Positions 9,678 to 20,227 of a stretch of 64,000 nt of DNA are shown in pieces. Within the stretch, counting starts at the first letter, position 1; every line of letters begins with the position of its first letter. Origin of the DNA: Bactericera cockerelli (taxonomy: Eukaryota; Arthropoda; Insecta; Hemiptera; Triozidae); contig CM044963.1 in assembly GCA_024516035.1 (NCBI GenBank), positions 17,362,009 through 17,426,008 of the forward strand, read 5' to 3'. Position numbers and translations under genes: made by a program. Below the pieces are notes generated by a model. It had not been told where the DNA came from. It searched no databases and saw only the letters and a list, made by a program, of their open reading frames with translations.

Positions 9678-9955
9678 GATGAGTGTTTCACAGCCGTTTT
9701 TATTTCGTAGCCATGAAACAGAGCTACTGTAGACGCTTGTGGTCTGTGTTGTAGCCTGCCCATCCCGTAGGTAGTATGCCTCCCCTCTGATGGGCGAGAA
9801 GTGACACAATACTTCCCAATTAGGTGCTGGGTCAACACGAGCGCACCGGAAGATTGTAACCAAATTTAGAATACAAATTTTTGTCGGCACGGGGGATTGA
9901 ACCCGGGACCTTCCGCATGGCAAGCGAGTGCTTAACCACTGAGCTAATCGCGCTA
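9678..9955 (-). mobile_element. SINE-E copy (tRNA-Gly-like head)
   Basis: On the minus strand the head reads GCGCGATTAGCTCAGTGGTT, with CGC-TTGCCAT-GCG as an anticodon arm (GCC, Gly) and CCCGGGTTCAATCCC as B box. The body continues GGAAGTATTGTGTCACTTCTCGCCCATCAGAGG and reaches the GTAGACGCTTGTGG segment. The acceptor stem does not pair, so it is not a tRNA gene. A second full copy is at 63196..63440 (plus). Confidence 0.8.
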
Positions 9956-10630
9956 TTTTTTATATATTACTGTATGTTTACAATTAGTATAAAGATAAAA
10001 TTCAATTTGATATAAGTACATTTAAAGTACATTATAATTTAAAATATATTAAATATTAAAATACAATTCGCGTATTGTAAGTAAAATTGTAACATGTCGA
10101 TAACTTCTGTATTTAAGAAACGAGGAGAACAGATTTTTCTATTCTTGGATGGAAACAGAAAGTTTGAAAAATAGAAATAAGATAGATGAAATAGTGTAAT
10201 GAAAAGAGAATTGATGATTTAAGGTGGTAGGTATTGGAAATTATGTGAATTAAATAGGACTTTATGTCTTTCATAAAGAGTGAGTGGAGTAGGTATTACC
10301 ATTCTTGGTATTACTAGGTAATACTCCTCTAGAAATTCTTGGTATTAAAAGATATTTTGGGATAGAGAGAAAGATAAATGAGAAATACAGAAGTGATCAA
10401 AGAATTGCTCTGGTAAGAGAGAGAGAGGGAGAAAGATAAGGATATTTTGGGATAGAGACAGACGTAGTAGAATATATTAATAATAAAAAAGAAATGAAGG
10501 TGATATAACAATGATAGAGATATAGAAAGATGGAGGGAGAAATAGTGGGATTAATGGAGCAAGAGAGAAGGAGGAAAGGGATGTTTTGGAATAGAGAAAA
10601 GGATAATAGAACATATTATTAAAAAGAGAT
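9956..10630. other. Unassigned AT-rich sequence
   Basis: AT-rich sequence grades into purine-rich text from about 10370. GATATTTTGGGATAGAGA recurs near 10353, 10440 and 10575, indicating small-scale duplication. No gene is seen. Confidence 0.5.
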
Positions 10631-10647
10631 ATTTAAGAGAGGGACAT

Positions 10648-10693
<46 letters not shown>

Positions 10694-10903
10694 AGAGGAG
10701 AGAGAATACAGAGTGGTTTATCTTAGAAGATCTGCATACAAAATGAGATTGTGAAACGCTTTCCCAACAAGGATGGAAGATCGTTAGAAGAAGACGGAGA
10801 CAAAAGGATAGGTATGAGAGGGAGAGAGTAAGAGAGAGGAGAGACTAAGAAATAGCGAAAAGAAGAGAGAGACACAGAGACAGGGGATAGGTATAAGAGG
10901 GAC

Positions 10904-10940
<37 letters not shown>

Positions 10941-11136
10941 ATACAGAGTGGTTTATCTTAGAAGATCTGCATACAAAATGAGATTGTGAAACGCTTTCCC
11001 AACAAGGATGGAAGATCGTTAGAAGAAGACGGAGACAAAAGGATAGGTATGAGAGGGAGAGAGTAAGAGAGAGGAGAGAGTAAGAGATAGAAAAAAGAAG
11101 AGAGAGACACAGAGACAGGAGGATAGGTATGAGAGG

Positions 11137-11170
<34 letters not shown>

Positions 11171-11369
11171 GAGAATACAGAGTGGTTTATCTTAGAAGAT
11201 CTGCATACAAAATGAGATTGTGAAACGCTTTCCCAACAAGGATGGAAGATCGTTAGAAGAAGACGGAGACAAAAGGATAGGTATGAGAGGGAGAGAGTAA
11301 GAGAGAGGAGAGAGTAAGAGATAGAAAAAAGAGAGAGAGACACAGAGACAGGAGGATAGGTATGAGAGG

Positions 11370-11403
<34 letters not shown>

Positions 11404-11455
11404 GAGATACAGAGAAAGAGACAGAGAGAGAGATAGAAACAGAGAGAGAGAGAGA
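10630..11455. repeat. GA tract containing a 235-bp unit three times
   Basis: ATACAGAGTGGTTTATC starts at 10706, 10941 and 11175, giving periods of 235 and 234. Each unit has about 110 bp of unique text (AGAAGATCTGCATACAAAATG, CGCTTTCCCAACAAGGATGG) followed by (GA)n. The near identity of copies indicates recent expansion. The minus-strand frame over it is repetitive and not a gene. Confidence 0.9.
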
Positions 11456-12373
11456 TTTGATTGATTTTGATTTTGAAAAAATTCATTTATTTATATTTTA
11501 TTTATTTTTAAATACAAAAATTACATCCCCTAAGCTAATGCTAACTTTTTGGGGGACGGATCTCTTCCCAATGTTTATATAATACTCAAAATTAAATATT
11601 GTACAGACTTAATCTTAATAAAAACTTCTTCTATATGTGAAACTTCTATTACATAATTTTATAAAATACAAGGGTTTTTATAAACTTCTAAAAGTGAAAC
11701 TAAATAAATAATAACAGTAATAAAATTTCTTTAATGGCTAGGTAATAATTTTCCTCAGTTGGCTAACTTTAATTGGCTATCTATCTATCTTTAGTTTATT
11801 TCTGTAGAAATTAGTAAATCTATTTTTACTAGTATACACTGCTGGTTTAAGCACATATTAGCACATTTTAGCACATGCTGGTTTTAGCACAGCCCAATTA
11901 AATCTCATACTTCTGATGTTCATATCAATAAATAATCAATAAATCAATAATCATATCAATAAATAATTAACAGGGGGGCTATACATTCTTAATTGAACTT
12001 AATAAAGCTATTAAACTATTCATAAATTAATATCTTAGGTATGAAAATCTTATAATTCTAATTACAATGAATATATTAGATTATCAAATTTTACCCAGGT
12101 CAGCGAGACACTTGATTTTAATAATAGTATCTGATGTGTCGGTCTTCTTCAGTAGAATTTTTCCATCTTTCACCCACAAGTATGAGTACCCCTTTTCTTT
12201 TTTTAATTTGTTTGCTTCAAACAGGAGATTCTTATTATATGGAGATAGTGACTCGTTGATGTAAATTGAGGATTTTTCATTTTTCAAAATACCTTGTAAC
12301 TTTGTATAGATTTTTTCCTTCTTGATTTTTGTCATGACGGTATTTCTCATTTCTTGTGATCTGAATTGTGATA
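11455..12373 (-). pseudogene. Deleted non-LTR element retaining ORF1 C-terminus and 3' UTR
   Basis: On the minus strand, 12350..12084 encodes KKEKIYTKLQGILKN...SIYINESLSPYNKNLLF...KGYSYLWVKDGKILLKK. This aligns with the C-terminal end of ORF1 of the full element at 21621..22553. The text after that stop (CTGACCTGGGTAAA) still matches the full element's ORF1-ORF2 spacer. Almost all of ORF2 is missing. The 3' end AAAGTTAGCATTAGCTTAGG also matches the full element. It is flanked on both sides by GA/TC repeat. Most likely it is a 5'-truncated, internally deleted relative. Confidence 0.75.
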
Positions 12374-12640
12374 GAGAAAAGAAGAAAGTAAGAGATAGAT
12401 AAAAGAAGAGAGAAACACAGAGATAGAAGGACAGGTATGAGAGGGAGAGAGAAAAAGAGGAAGAGGGAACATAGATAATATTATTATTAATAGAATAAAT
12501 AGCAAACCTTTCTCAAGATAAATACAAGAGCTCGTTCAATTTGAATAAAACTTGAAAATAAAAGATGAAATGAGAGAGAAGTAAGAGAGAGAGAGACTTC
12601 AGTCTGTCAGCTCTGAGTGACAAAGCACTTCCTCGGGAAC
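12374..12640. repeat. GA-rich flank and AT-rich filler
   Basis: Purine-rich modules at 12374..12470 (AAACACAGAGATAGAAGGACAG) resemble those in the 235-bp units at 10.7-11.4 kb. This suggests the retroelement interrupted one continuous array. No gene is seen. Confidence 0.55.
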
Positions 12641-12701
12641 TTATGTCATCCATTGTTTTCTCAAACATACTTATAACACGTTACACGTTATTAGATCTGT
12701 T

Positions 12702-12892
12702 TTCGAACTCCGTGACTCAGTGTTAAGAGCATTGGTTACTGACCGGAGGTTGTGGGTTCGAATCCCGGTCGGCGCGGAATATTCTGACCGATTTTTTTTT
12801 TTCGTTTCCACAATGGTATGAGTGTAAATTTGTAAAGGTAAAGTGCTCCGAAGTAATGCGAAAGCGGTTTGAGGACACAAAATAACCTTTAA
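12702..12892 (+). mobile_element. SINE-D copy
   Basis: It contains TTACTGACCGGAGGTTGTGG, the B box GGGTTCGAATCCC, AAAGGTAAAGTGCTCCGAAG and AATGCGAAAGCGGTTTG. A poly-T of ten interrupts the middle. Confidence 0.75.
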
Positions 12893-13459
12893 GAAAAAGA
12901 AATGCTTTCAAAAAGACTCCTTTTTTCCCTTTTCTCATATTCCTTCTGGTAAAGCCCCTATTGTTCAAAATCCATAGAAGCAACTACTCCTACATTTTCT
13001 TCACGAGTTAGGAGTGGATCATCTGGATCATGCATGAACATTGAAGTATAGAGCAGAAAAAAATCCGTTAACACGCCCTCTGGTGGGATAAATAAGGCGA
13101 TATTATTATTATTATCTAGAATGTTACAGTTTCGAACTCGGAAGCAAAAGACGACAGAGGAAGAACATAAGATAATCTAAGGAAATACCTTAAGTATAGA
13201 GCAGAAAGAAGGTTAAATAATTCCCTCAGAAGGCACCTGGTTTGGAGGGAAAAAAAGTTGGAGGGAAAAAAAGTTGAGTATGAAAATATAAGCAAATAAT
13301 CCCCGCGAGTTTTACAAAAGTTCAAAAAAAAGTTGAAAGAATTCTTCCGTTTGTTTTTCTTTTAACCGTAAAGAACTGGAAAAAGTTCTAGAACTACAGA
13401 ACCTGATGCTACTCTCTTTAATGTATTTAAATTTTTCGTATGCTCTTTTTTACATTACG
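12893..13459. other. Unassigned sequence
   Basis: No gene is recognised. GTTGGAGGGAAAAAAA-like text is duplicated at 13248..13275, and an (ATT)n lies at about 13100..13112. Confidence 0.4.
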
Positions 13460-14290
13460 TTAAAATTCTGGAAAATCCGAGATGAACCAAAGTTTTCGCA
13501 CGCTATATTTGCTATTTTAAAAACTGATTATACAGGATGACCCAGTAGAGAGTGTTGCGAAGCAATGTGTCAGACTGTCAGTGGAAGTCAATGTTTTCTC
13601 GTTCTAAGGGAAGAGTGGAGCATGCAAAGATGTGAAACAAAAATTTTAAAACAAAAAAAAAAATAATATTTTTTTAATACGAAGTGTTGCGATGCAATGT
13701 GTCAGTGGAAGTCAATCTTTTCTAATTTTGGAATATCCGAGATGAACCAAAGTTTTCACACGCTATATTTGCTAGTTTAAAAACTGATTATACAGGATGA
13801 CCCAGTAGAGAGTGCTGCGAAGCAATGTGTCAGTGGAAGTCAATCTTTTCTAGTTCTAAGGGAAGAGCGGAGCATGCAAAGATGTTGAACAAAAATTTAA
13901 ATTACAACAAAAAAACAATATTTTTTTAATACGAAGTGTTGCGATGCAATGTGTCAGTGGAAGTCAATCTTTCCTAGTTTTGGAAAATCCGAGATGAACC
14001 AAAAGGTTTCACTCGCTATATTTGTTAGTTTAAAAACTGATTATACATCAGGGTGACCCAGTAGAGAATGTTGCGAAGCAATGTGTCAATCTTTTCTAAT
14101 AGTTTTGGAAAATCCGAGATGAACCAAAGGTTTCACACGCTATATTTGCTAGTTTAAAAAACTGATTATACAGGATGACCCAGTACAAAATGTAGCGAAG
14201 CAATGTGTCAATGTTTTCTAGTTCTAAAGGAAAAGCGGACTATGCAACGATTTGGTACAAAAAATTTAACTTGGTAGGATACTGGCGTTA
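13460..14290. repeat. Tandem array built on TATACAGGATGACCCAGTA
   Basis: ACTGATTATACAGGATGACC starts at 13523 and 13783, with related starts at 14035 and 14161, giving spacings of 260, 252 and 126. Units share GAAGCAATGTGTCAGTGGAAGTC and AATCCGAGATGAACCAAAG. The 126-bp spacing suggests a half-unit. No coding potential is seen. Confidence 0.85.
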
Positions 14291-14365
14291 TTATTTATTT
14301 TAAAAAATTGAAGTTATAAAAGAACCAGCTTTGTTTTTAACAATTAAATCAATAAACAAGTGTCG

Positions 14366-14530
14366 ACAGCGTGGTAAATACACCGGTTCCCGTAGGATCA
14401 CCGAAGTTAAGCAACGTCCAGCGAATTTAGGCCCCACCTTGACTGGCTGAGGTTAATGTGGATAGCAGGTGTGTGAGTTTCCTTCGACTTCCTGTGAACA
14501 CCACCGTCATAATCTAATAATGAAGCTACT
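14366..14530 (+). mobile_element. 5S-rRNA-derived SINE
   Basis: AATACACCGGTTCCCGTAGG followed by ATCACCGAAGTTAAGCAACG reproduces the internal region of 5S rRNA. The body TTGACTGGCTGAGGTTAATG and the sequence that follows match the core shared with SINE-B. The 5S head is recognised from general knowledge of the 5S sequence. Confidence 0.8.
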
Positions 14531-14590
14531 CTTGAAAGTTGACACATATGGTTGAAAAATAAATATTTTTTTTTAATGCACGTAATAGAA

Positions 14591-14705
14591 GTTCTCGAAT
14601 CTCTGTTTAACTGTCACACAACGCCCTCTGATTGGTTAATTTGAACGCAAGAACCAATGAGAGTGCGTGACGGTTGAAACGGTGATTCGGGGATTTTGAA
14701 AGTGG
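14591..14705. repeat. Short foldback element
   Basis: Imperfect inverted arms of about 45 bp (CTCGAATCTC...GTTTAACTGTCAC against GTGACGGTTGAAAC...GATTCGGGG) enclose ATTGGTT / AACCAAT. A second copy is at 42759..42874. Each is about 115 bp, consistent with a MITE. Confidence 0.7.
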
Positions 14706-14715
14706 AGAATGTGCA

Positions 14716-14945
14716 CTAGTAGTCAGGCTTATGCGCTACTCTGGTAATCCGGGTAGCGTAGGGATCCGTTGGTTTGAATCCCACCAAGTGCATGAATTAT
14801 TCCTCATTAATTTGAGTTTGTGACCACATAATAACAAGACTCTGAGGGTTAGGTGGTAGAAAATGGTTTGAGCATTATCCTCGCCTGGTGGTTACCTTCC
14901 ACAAACGAGTGTTATTATTATTACTATTATTATTATTCCAGGCGG
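14716..14945 (+). mobile_element. SINE-H copy with (ATT)n tail
   Basis: It contains CTGGTAATCCGGGTAGCG, GGATCCGTTGGTTTGAATCC, CTGAGGGTTAGGTGGTAGAA and CTCGCCTGGTGGTTACCTTCC, then (ATT)n. This is the longest SINE-H copy here. Confidence 0.8.
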
Positions 14946-15134
14946 AAATTTCAACTTGAAACTCTATAACAAAAAAAAGTTTTACGATTGCGGTTTTGAC
15001 TTTTATTTTTCACCCCAACTTTTTGTCGGGAATGTTTCATAATGTAATCGTCACATCTATGATATTGAGATTTTTCCCTTCTCTCCTTGGACTTCTGTAT
15101 AGAAATCGCAGCCATTTTTATTTCACCAGTTAGG
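14946..15134. other. Unassigned sequence
   Basis: No recognised gene or repeat. Confidence 0.4.
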
Positions 15135-15402
15135 TAGTCACCGTGGCCGAGTGAGTTAGCGCGCTAGGCATTGCACGCACGGTGACCTGGGTTCGATCCC
15201 CAGTGGGACACGGTTTTTTCTGCTCTGTACTTGGGTGTTCGGGGTCCACCCATACCTCGTGAGGAAAAATGAGTAGCAGCTTTAATGTTAGCAGCGACCA
15301 GTGGCGGAATTACAGGCAAAAAAAGATATTGCGACATTAAAGATACGGAAAAGTCCTATAATATTGCGCTATACTCACTAAAGTTGTGATATAATAACAC
15401 AA
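15135..15402 (+). mobile_element. SINE-C copy
   Basis: The head GTCACCGTGGCCGAGTGAGT is tRNA-like with B box GGGTTCGATCCCC. The body has CTGCTCTGTACTTGGGTGTT, CCTCGTGAGGAAAAATGAG and CACTAAAGTTGTGATATAAT. Relatives are at 19130..19300 (minus), 62034..62130 (3' part) and 63727..63960. Confidence 0.8.
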
Positions 15403-15544
15403 AGAAACATATTATTTATTTATTGTTATTATTATTACTTCACCATTTACCCGTGTTAACACTGACTCGCTTAATTTATACCAAAAATCGATTACTCCAA
15501 GCTAATAATAATAATAATAACACTACTTTGTGGAAGGTAACGAT

Positions 15545-15600
15545 TACTCCCCTGTCTGGCTACTATCTATCACGATGACACCACCCTATGATGATGCATA
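15545..15600 (-). repeat. Fragment of a dispersed repeat
   Basis: CTGTCTGGCTACTATCTATC and CGATGACACCACCCTATGATG match the longer copies at 32250..32365 and 49525..49645. The element's class is unknown. Confidence 0.55.
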
Positions 15601-15651
15601 ATTCCATATATCTATTGATTAGGGTTACTTTGAAAAGTATATGTATAAGTA

Positions 15652-15850
15652 GTGCTTTATTTAGACTGTCAGCGCAAGACAGGTAGTCCCATTATGCCAA
15701 CAGTTTAACAAAGCACCTCTTTATTTATTTGAGTAAAAATACAATGTAAATAAAATAACAATTAGAGAGTAAGGATTATAGAGAACAAGATAGGAAATAA
15801 TAGTGGAAGATAATATAACAATAACAGTAATAATTGTAGGTAAAAAGGTA
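15652..15850 (-). repeat. Dispersed repeat, probably retroelement 3' end
   Basis: TAGTGCTTTATTTAGACTGTC, GCGCAAGACAGGTAGTCCC and CAATGTAAATAAA recur at 27490..27690 and 63682..63741. On the minus strand the AATAAA-rich end is followed by the conserved block, which would fit a retroelement 3' UTR (inference). Confidence 0.6.
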
Positions 15851-16166
15851 AAAAAAAGGTTAATTTAGTACATCTAAATTTAAAATATTTTTATTTAATT
15901 AAAAAAAAAAAATCTGAATTATAAATAGGTACTAGGTTTAGTAGGTTTTTAAGGTGAAAGTTAGTAAAGTTTAAGTCAGGCCATTTAGTTGTTATTAGTC
16001 TTAAGAAATTTTTATATTTTAGTGGAATACAAGCATTGAGTAAAAAAATGAAGCCTGTCGTGCTTAGTTCATGCATGCAGTTGAAAGCGACGTTAAGCCC
16101 CCCAGCACCCCCCAAAAATCCGTTTCCAATATTAAAAAATTTCGGAAGTAACTTTAGGAGTTATAA
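15851..16166. other. Unassigned AT-rich sequence
   Basis: No recognised gene or repeat. A 74-codon minus-strand frame ends in AT-rich text and has no domain. Confidence 0.4.
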
Positions 16167-16525
16167 GCCAGTCTTCGTGGCGTAACGCTTGTGACTACTG
16201 CCCGTAGTCCAGAGATCCTGAGTTCGATCCCCGGGCGGATCATATTTTTCACACAGAAAATTCTATTCCCTCCGTACATGTAAGGCTGGCATTTCCGGCC
16301 CTACGCAGGCTGGCTTGGGTAATGTGGGTAGCTGATACGATTCCCAGCGAATGGAGGGTAAAACGCCAGTACTAATCCAGGACGTTAAATCAAATAGAAT
16401 CGTTGGCGTTAGGAAGGCATCCATCCGTAAAAAAAGTGCCAAAACCAACCAACCTCAACCATGAGGTTGAACAACGTCGACCCTGCTCAAGCGGGATAAG
16501 ACAGAGCCAAAGAAGAAGAAGAATT
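16167..16525 (+). mobile_element. SINE-B copy with a different 3' tail
   Basis: The head CAGTCTTCGTGGCGTAACG, B box GAGTTCGATCCCC and core GGTAATGTGGGTAGCTGATACG match SINE-B. After AATCGTTGGCGTTAGG it carries a tail not seen in the other copies, ending in (AAG)n. It ends about 90 bp from the exon at 16614..16709. Confidence 0.75.
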
Positions 16526-16613
16526 TTAGGAGTTATAAGGTTTTAGTATTAGTTATTAGTAGTTCCCAAAATGCGGTCCATACCTCTCCCAACGAGGGTC
16601 GAGCTTAACTTAC

Positions 16614-16709
16614 AGTGGTTCGCTCTACTTTGTCGTCATTCATCATATTCGTTAAATCGTCACAGCTCGTCGTAGTGGTCTCGTCATTGTACTCATCGGT
16701 TGGGAACCC
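16614..16709 (-). CDS. Collagen-gene exon, acidic Thr/Asp-rich segment
   Basis: This 96-nt minus-strand exon has acceptor AATTTTCCAG and donor GTAAGT. Only phase 0 is open; the other two frames contain stops. It encodes 32 residues, GFPTDEYNDETTTTSCDD then LTNMMNDDKVERTT, and ends on a complete codon. That matches the phase-0 start of the exon at 6242..6356 across a 10.3-kb intron. It is acidic with a Thr run and one Cys, as in non-collagenous N-terminal linkers of multiplexin-type collagens (inference from the downstream Gly-X-Y exon). It is supported by splice sites and phase rather than by a recognised domain. Confidence 0.68.
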
Positions 16710-17023
16710 CTGGAAAATTAATCAACGAAAATTTTCAAAAGTTGGAAAAAAGTCAACTGATGCAGAAAAGAAATTAAAAGAAAATAATAATTAATTAACA
16801 AAAGGAAAATAATAGCAAATAATAATGAAAAATAATTCAAATATAAGAAAAAAATTAATAATAACATTGTAAAATATAATTATTGAGATGACATAAAATA
16901 TAGCGACTTCAAATGACTTCAGTGGAGAGAACGCAGGTTCAAAACACCAGACGGAATGAAAATTTTGAGAATGTGTTCCACTTGTAACGAATATAAGTTT
17001 AAGTTTTTAAGATTACATAATTA

Positions 17024-17153
17024 TTTGTGTTAATCATACTTTCGTGATATCACAACTACTCAAACTCGCTCTATTAAATCTATGCTGAAACCGGGACTTG
17101 AACCACCGACCTCCAGGTTACATGTCCGCCGCCTTATCGATCAAGCTACTGAA
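17024..17153 (-). mobile_element. SINE-A copy
   Basis: Read on the minus strand, it has the head with TAGCTTGATCGATAAGGCGG, the B box GGTTCAAGTCCC and the CGAGTTTGAGTAGTTGTG body. It ends near ATTAACACAAAT. Confidence 0.85.
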
Positions 17154-17316
17154 ATCAATGTATAAGGAACATAATCTGAAAATTTCAGTTCGAGTGGATA
17201 AAAATTGCAGCTTTTATGGCGAAAAGATTTTTTTCCAAATCGTAGCCTTGTTTGACGTTGCTTAAAAAATTATTGAGGTAGGTTAGAGTTAGGATCAAAA
17301 TTTCATGAGGTTCAGT

Positions 17317-17463
17317 CACCAACCTCAGTAGCTTAATGGATAAGGCGGCGGACTTGTGATCTGGAGGTCGGTGGTTAAAGTCCCATCTTATGAATATATT
17401 TCGAAAAGCGAGTTTAGAGTAACAGTGTTATCACAGTTGTGATTGATACAAATACGATAAGTT
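17317..17463 (+). mobile_element. SINE-A copy
   Basis: ACCAACCTCAGTAGCTTAAT, GGCGGCGGACTTGTGATCTG and GATTGATACAAATACGATAAG. The B box is mutated (GGTTAAAGTCC). It lies in the opposite orientation to the copy 160 bp upstream. Confidence 0.8.
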
Positions 17464-17754
17464 TAAACTGTTGTACTTTACTCAGGTAATCGTTTCTTCC
17501 TGATTAATAATATGATTATAACGTAAAATAATTGCAATTGAATGTTACAAATTTTGGAAATCTCTTTGACTTAAAAATAATTATCTGAGAGGGGTTTAGA
17601 ATACATAGCTCCAAAATATATTTAGAAAAATGATTACAAGACCATTTATATCAATTTTTCCAAACAAACAATAATATTGAAACTATAATTATGTATTATT
17701 ATTTTCTCATTATTTTCTAAGGAAAACAGTTTCCAAAATTTGTAACATACCATG

Positions 17755-17860
17755 TTTTTTTGAGACACGCATTCACTTGACGCTGGTTGCAAGGATGATC
17801 AAACTCCACGGCCGAGGTGTGAACGAGGCCTTATACAAAAAAAAGAGACATTATGATGAC
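17755..17860 (+). pseudogene. Retroelement ORF fragment (DDQTPRPRCE motif)
   Basis: The plus-strand frame DDQTPRPRCERGLIQKK matches NDDVLNQTPRPRCEERLYK encoded on the minus strand at 20228..20437. Both appear to be C-terminal scraps of one retroelement reading frame. A stop follows after about ten more codons. Confidence 0.45.
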
Positions 17861-18167
17861 AGATAAATTTGAGAGTAAAAAACGAAGGAAACCATATTCA
17901 GAAAGGATGTTGAGTGAATAAAACGCGCTGGCTTACAGCTAACAACCGTCACCATCGGCACAGGAAGTGCGGATAAAAATTCAAATGAATAAAAACAAGG
18001 TGATAAAATTCAAGCTACATGCTCATAAATGGACGAATACCCAGCCGGCTGAGATGTGAATATTAATTTATAAGTATTTGTATATGTTTCAGATTAAACA
18101 TTTTTTTTTAAACATCAATCATTTGGATAACAATAATTTTGAATAGTGTTACAGGAATTTAACTATT
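17861..18167. other. Unassigned sequence
   Basis: No recognised gene or repeat. Confidence 0.4.
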
Positions 18168-18677
18168 ATCCCCAAAAACACCCTTGTGGTTAAAAAAGAA
18201 GAACGCCTCACTCAAAAGAATGATTATAATTAGCTAAAAAAAATGATATCAAATTGAGAACACCTTACCCTCTCTTTCGAATATTCTCGCACTCCTGAAT
18301 TTATCCTCTTATGTGTATCTTCTAATTTTCTAAGGGTTCATCCCAACTTGATTTCTCTTTATAATTTACTTGTGCACGGCAATAAAAAATTGCGGTCGGA
18401 GTATGATTTTTTCTGAACTTGTTTTGATTTGAATCGAGAAATACACCACGACCGCCATTTTTTATGCGTGCAACAAGTTAAATTTAAAGAGAAATTCAAG
18501 TTTGGATGACCCTAGAAAGGAAAAGAAAGATACACATAGAGGAATAAATCAAGAGATGCAGAGATATAGAAAGGAGGGTAAGGGTCCAATTTGATATCAT
18601 TTTTTTAAGCTAAATAATCATTCTTTTGAGTGAGGCGTTGTTCTTTTTTTAACCCGAAGTGGTGTTTTTGGGGGATA
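18168..18677. mobile_element. 510-bp foldback element, arms about 240 bp
   Basis: TATCCCCAAAAACACC at the left end pairs with GGTGTTTTTGGGGGATA at the right. Pairing continues through GAACGCCTCACTCAAAAGAATGATTAT, the ATGATATCAAATTG blocks and the GTATCTT blocks to a centre near 18425. The inside is non-coding, so this is a long-TIR MITE or foldback transposon. Splice-like sites within it (18250..18295) are part of the palindrome. Confidence 0.8.
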
Positions 18678-19129
18678 TCAGTTTTTTTGTAGAATATATA
18701 GGTTTATACCTACTGAACATTTGAATAAAAGTAATAAGTGGGAAAATGTGAATGTACCGAGTTGTCTTTTTTTTTAAGATATAGTTTTAGCAGTAGGTAT
18801 TTAATTTTTCCAAGGTCAATATGTATTTGGATCACAGATTTGGCCCCCTGAGTCCCCAAAGTGAGTAAATAATATATAAATTTGCAATGCAAGAACTTTT
18901 GATTCTATACTGCACATGATTAGGTTTATCTTTCAATGCTAAATAGACAATGCCTCGGGTTTATAGTAGGGTTAGGTAAATATATAGAAGGCCATGTCTC
19001 AGGTCTATATCAATGATTCCTAGGTGTTTGGATTATAATTTTTATGCTAGGCCTAAACTATGTATAAAATTAGGTAAAAATGCAAGCGACGCGACGGGAG
19101 ACAATTTGGTGTTGATAAAATCATGAGCG
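18678..19129. other. Unassigned AT-rich sequence
   Basis: No recognised gene or repeat. Confidence 0.4.
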
Positions 19130-19300
19130 GGAGAGAACTCGGTGGTGACGTCCCTTATCAATACCTCACGAGGTATGAGTGTACCCCGGACATAATGGAC
19201 AGAGAAAAAAAAACTTCCCTGAAGGGGATCGAACCCAAGTCATCGTGCGTGCAAGCCTAGTATGCTACCCACGTGGCAGAAGTCACTACTTTGTCACAAC
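19130..19300 (-). mobile_element. SINE-C copy
   Basis: On the minus strand it has GCACGCACGATGACTTGGGTTC, GATCCCCTTCAGGG and CATACCTCGTGAGGTATTG, with a degraded head (CTGCCACGTGGGTAGCATAC). Confidence 0.75.
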
Positions 19301-19320
19301 TTTTAGTGAGTAGCATCGAC

Positions 19321-20227
19321 ATTATGAGATCTAATTCATCATATTTTATCTCCATCCAACCATGATTGTCCAAAATCAATCTCGTAATGCCGCCACAGGT
19401 CATTGTCCAATTCTGCAACTACTAAAATTTTCCTCGCAAGGGTAATGGGGTCGTCATGAATATCAAATATAAATATTGGAAAAACAAAACAACGTTAAGC
19501 CCAAATTGAAAATATAGAGCTAAAAAATTTCGTCCCCGCCAGGATTCGAACCCATGCTGCCTGGGTGGCAGGTTGAGCATGCTACCAATAGACAAAGTTA
19601 TCTTCTAAAGAAACGGACGGAAAAAGAACTAACTAAATTAATACTTGGAAACTTAAACATTAAAATTTTGCAGTGAGAGAGCGAGGTCATCTCGAAAAAT
19701 ACATACTGGCCAAGATCTGACCACTAAGCTAAGGATTCGAAAGTACCTACCCGCCAAAGAAAATGAAAAGGCCACCAGGTGCCACTAAGTGGATCGGATG
19801 AAGGAATAAGATCAATAAATTTGGTATCTGCTCATCAAGATCTTTCATTTGATACCACTTAAGATTAGTATTATCCTTCAATTCCCGATTTGGGCTCCCA
19901 AAACCCGAGGCCGCCCAAATGGGCCGCCCGCTTATAATTTAGAATTTTTTTTTGGTCCGGGCTCATCTCCATTATATTTTGATCACTTTAGAGACCTCAC
20001 TTAATCTTCAGTGCCAAGTTAAAGACACGAAGTCGGGTCTCAAAGGATCCGTATGAAGAAAAAAAAACAGAAAAAAAAAAATTATGAATCTTTTCATGTC
20101 TTTCACGATTGTTGGGGGGTCTCGAAAATAGGGTTCCTGTTGGCCTAGGAAGTCAAACAAAAAGTCAAATCCATTTATTTTTCAACGTAGAGTCCATTTC
20201 TGCAATAAAAATCGCAATTTTTGAAAT
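19321..20227. other. Unassigned sequence with tRNA-like relics
   Basis: CGCCAGGATTCGAACCCATG at about 19528 looks like a minus-strand B box with a degraded tRNA-like head (TGGCAGGTTGAGCATGC). No gene is seen. GGGCTCCCAAAACCCGAGGCC near 19889 is GC-rich but has no splice sites or open frame of note. Confidence 0.4.

Noticed and set aside
18250..18295. Minus-strand exon-like segment with donor GTAAGG and acceptor TTCAG
   Set aside because: It lies inside the arm of the 510-bp foldback and its mirror copy has the same text. The pyrimidine tract is weak.
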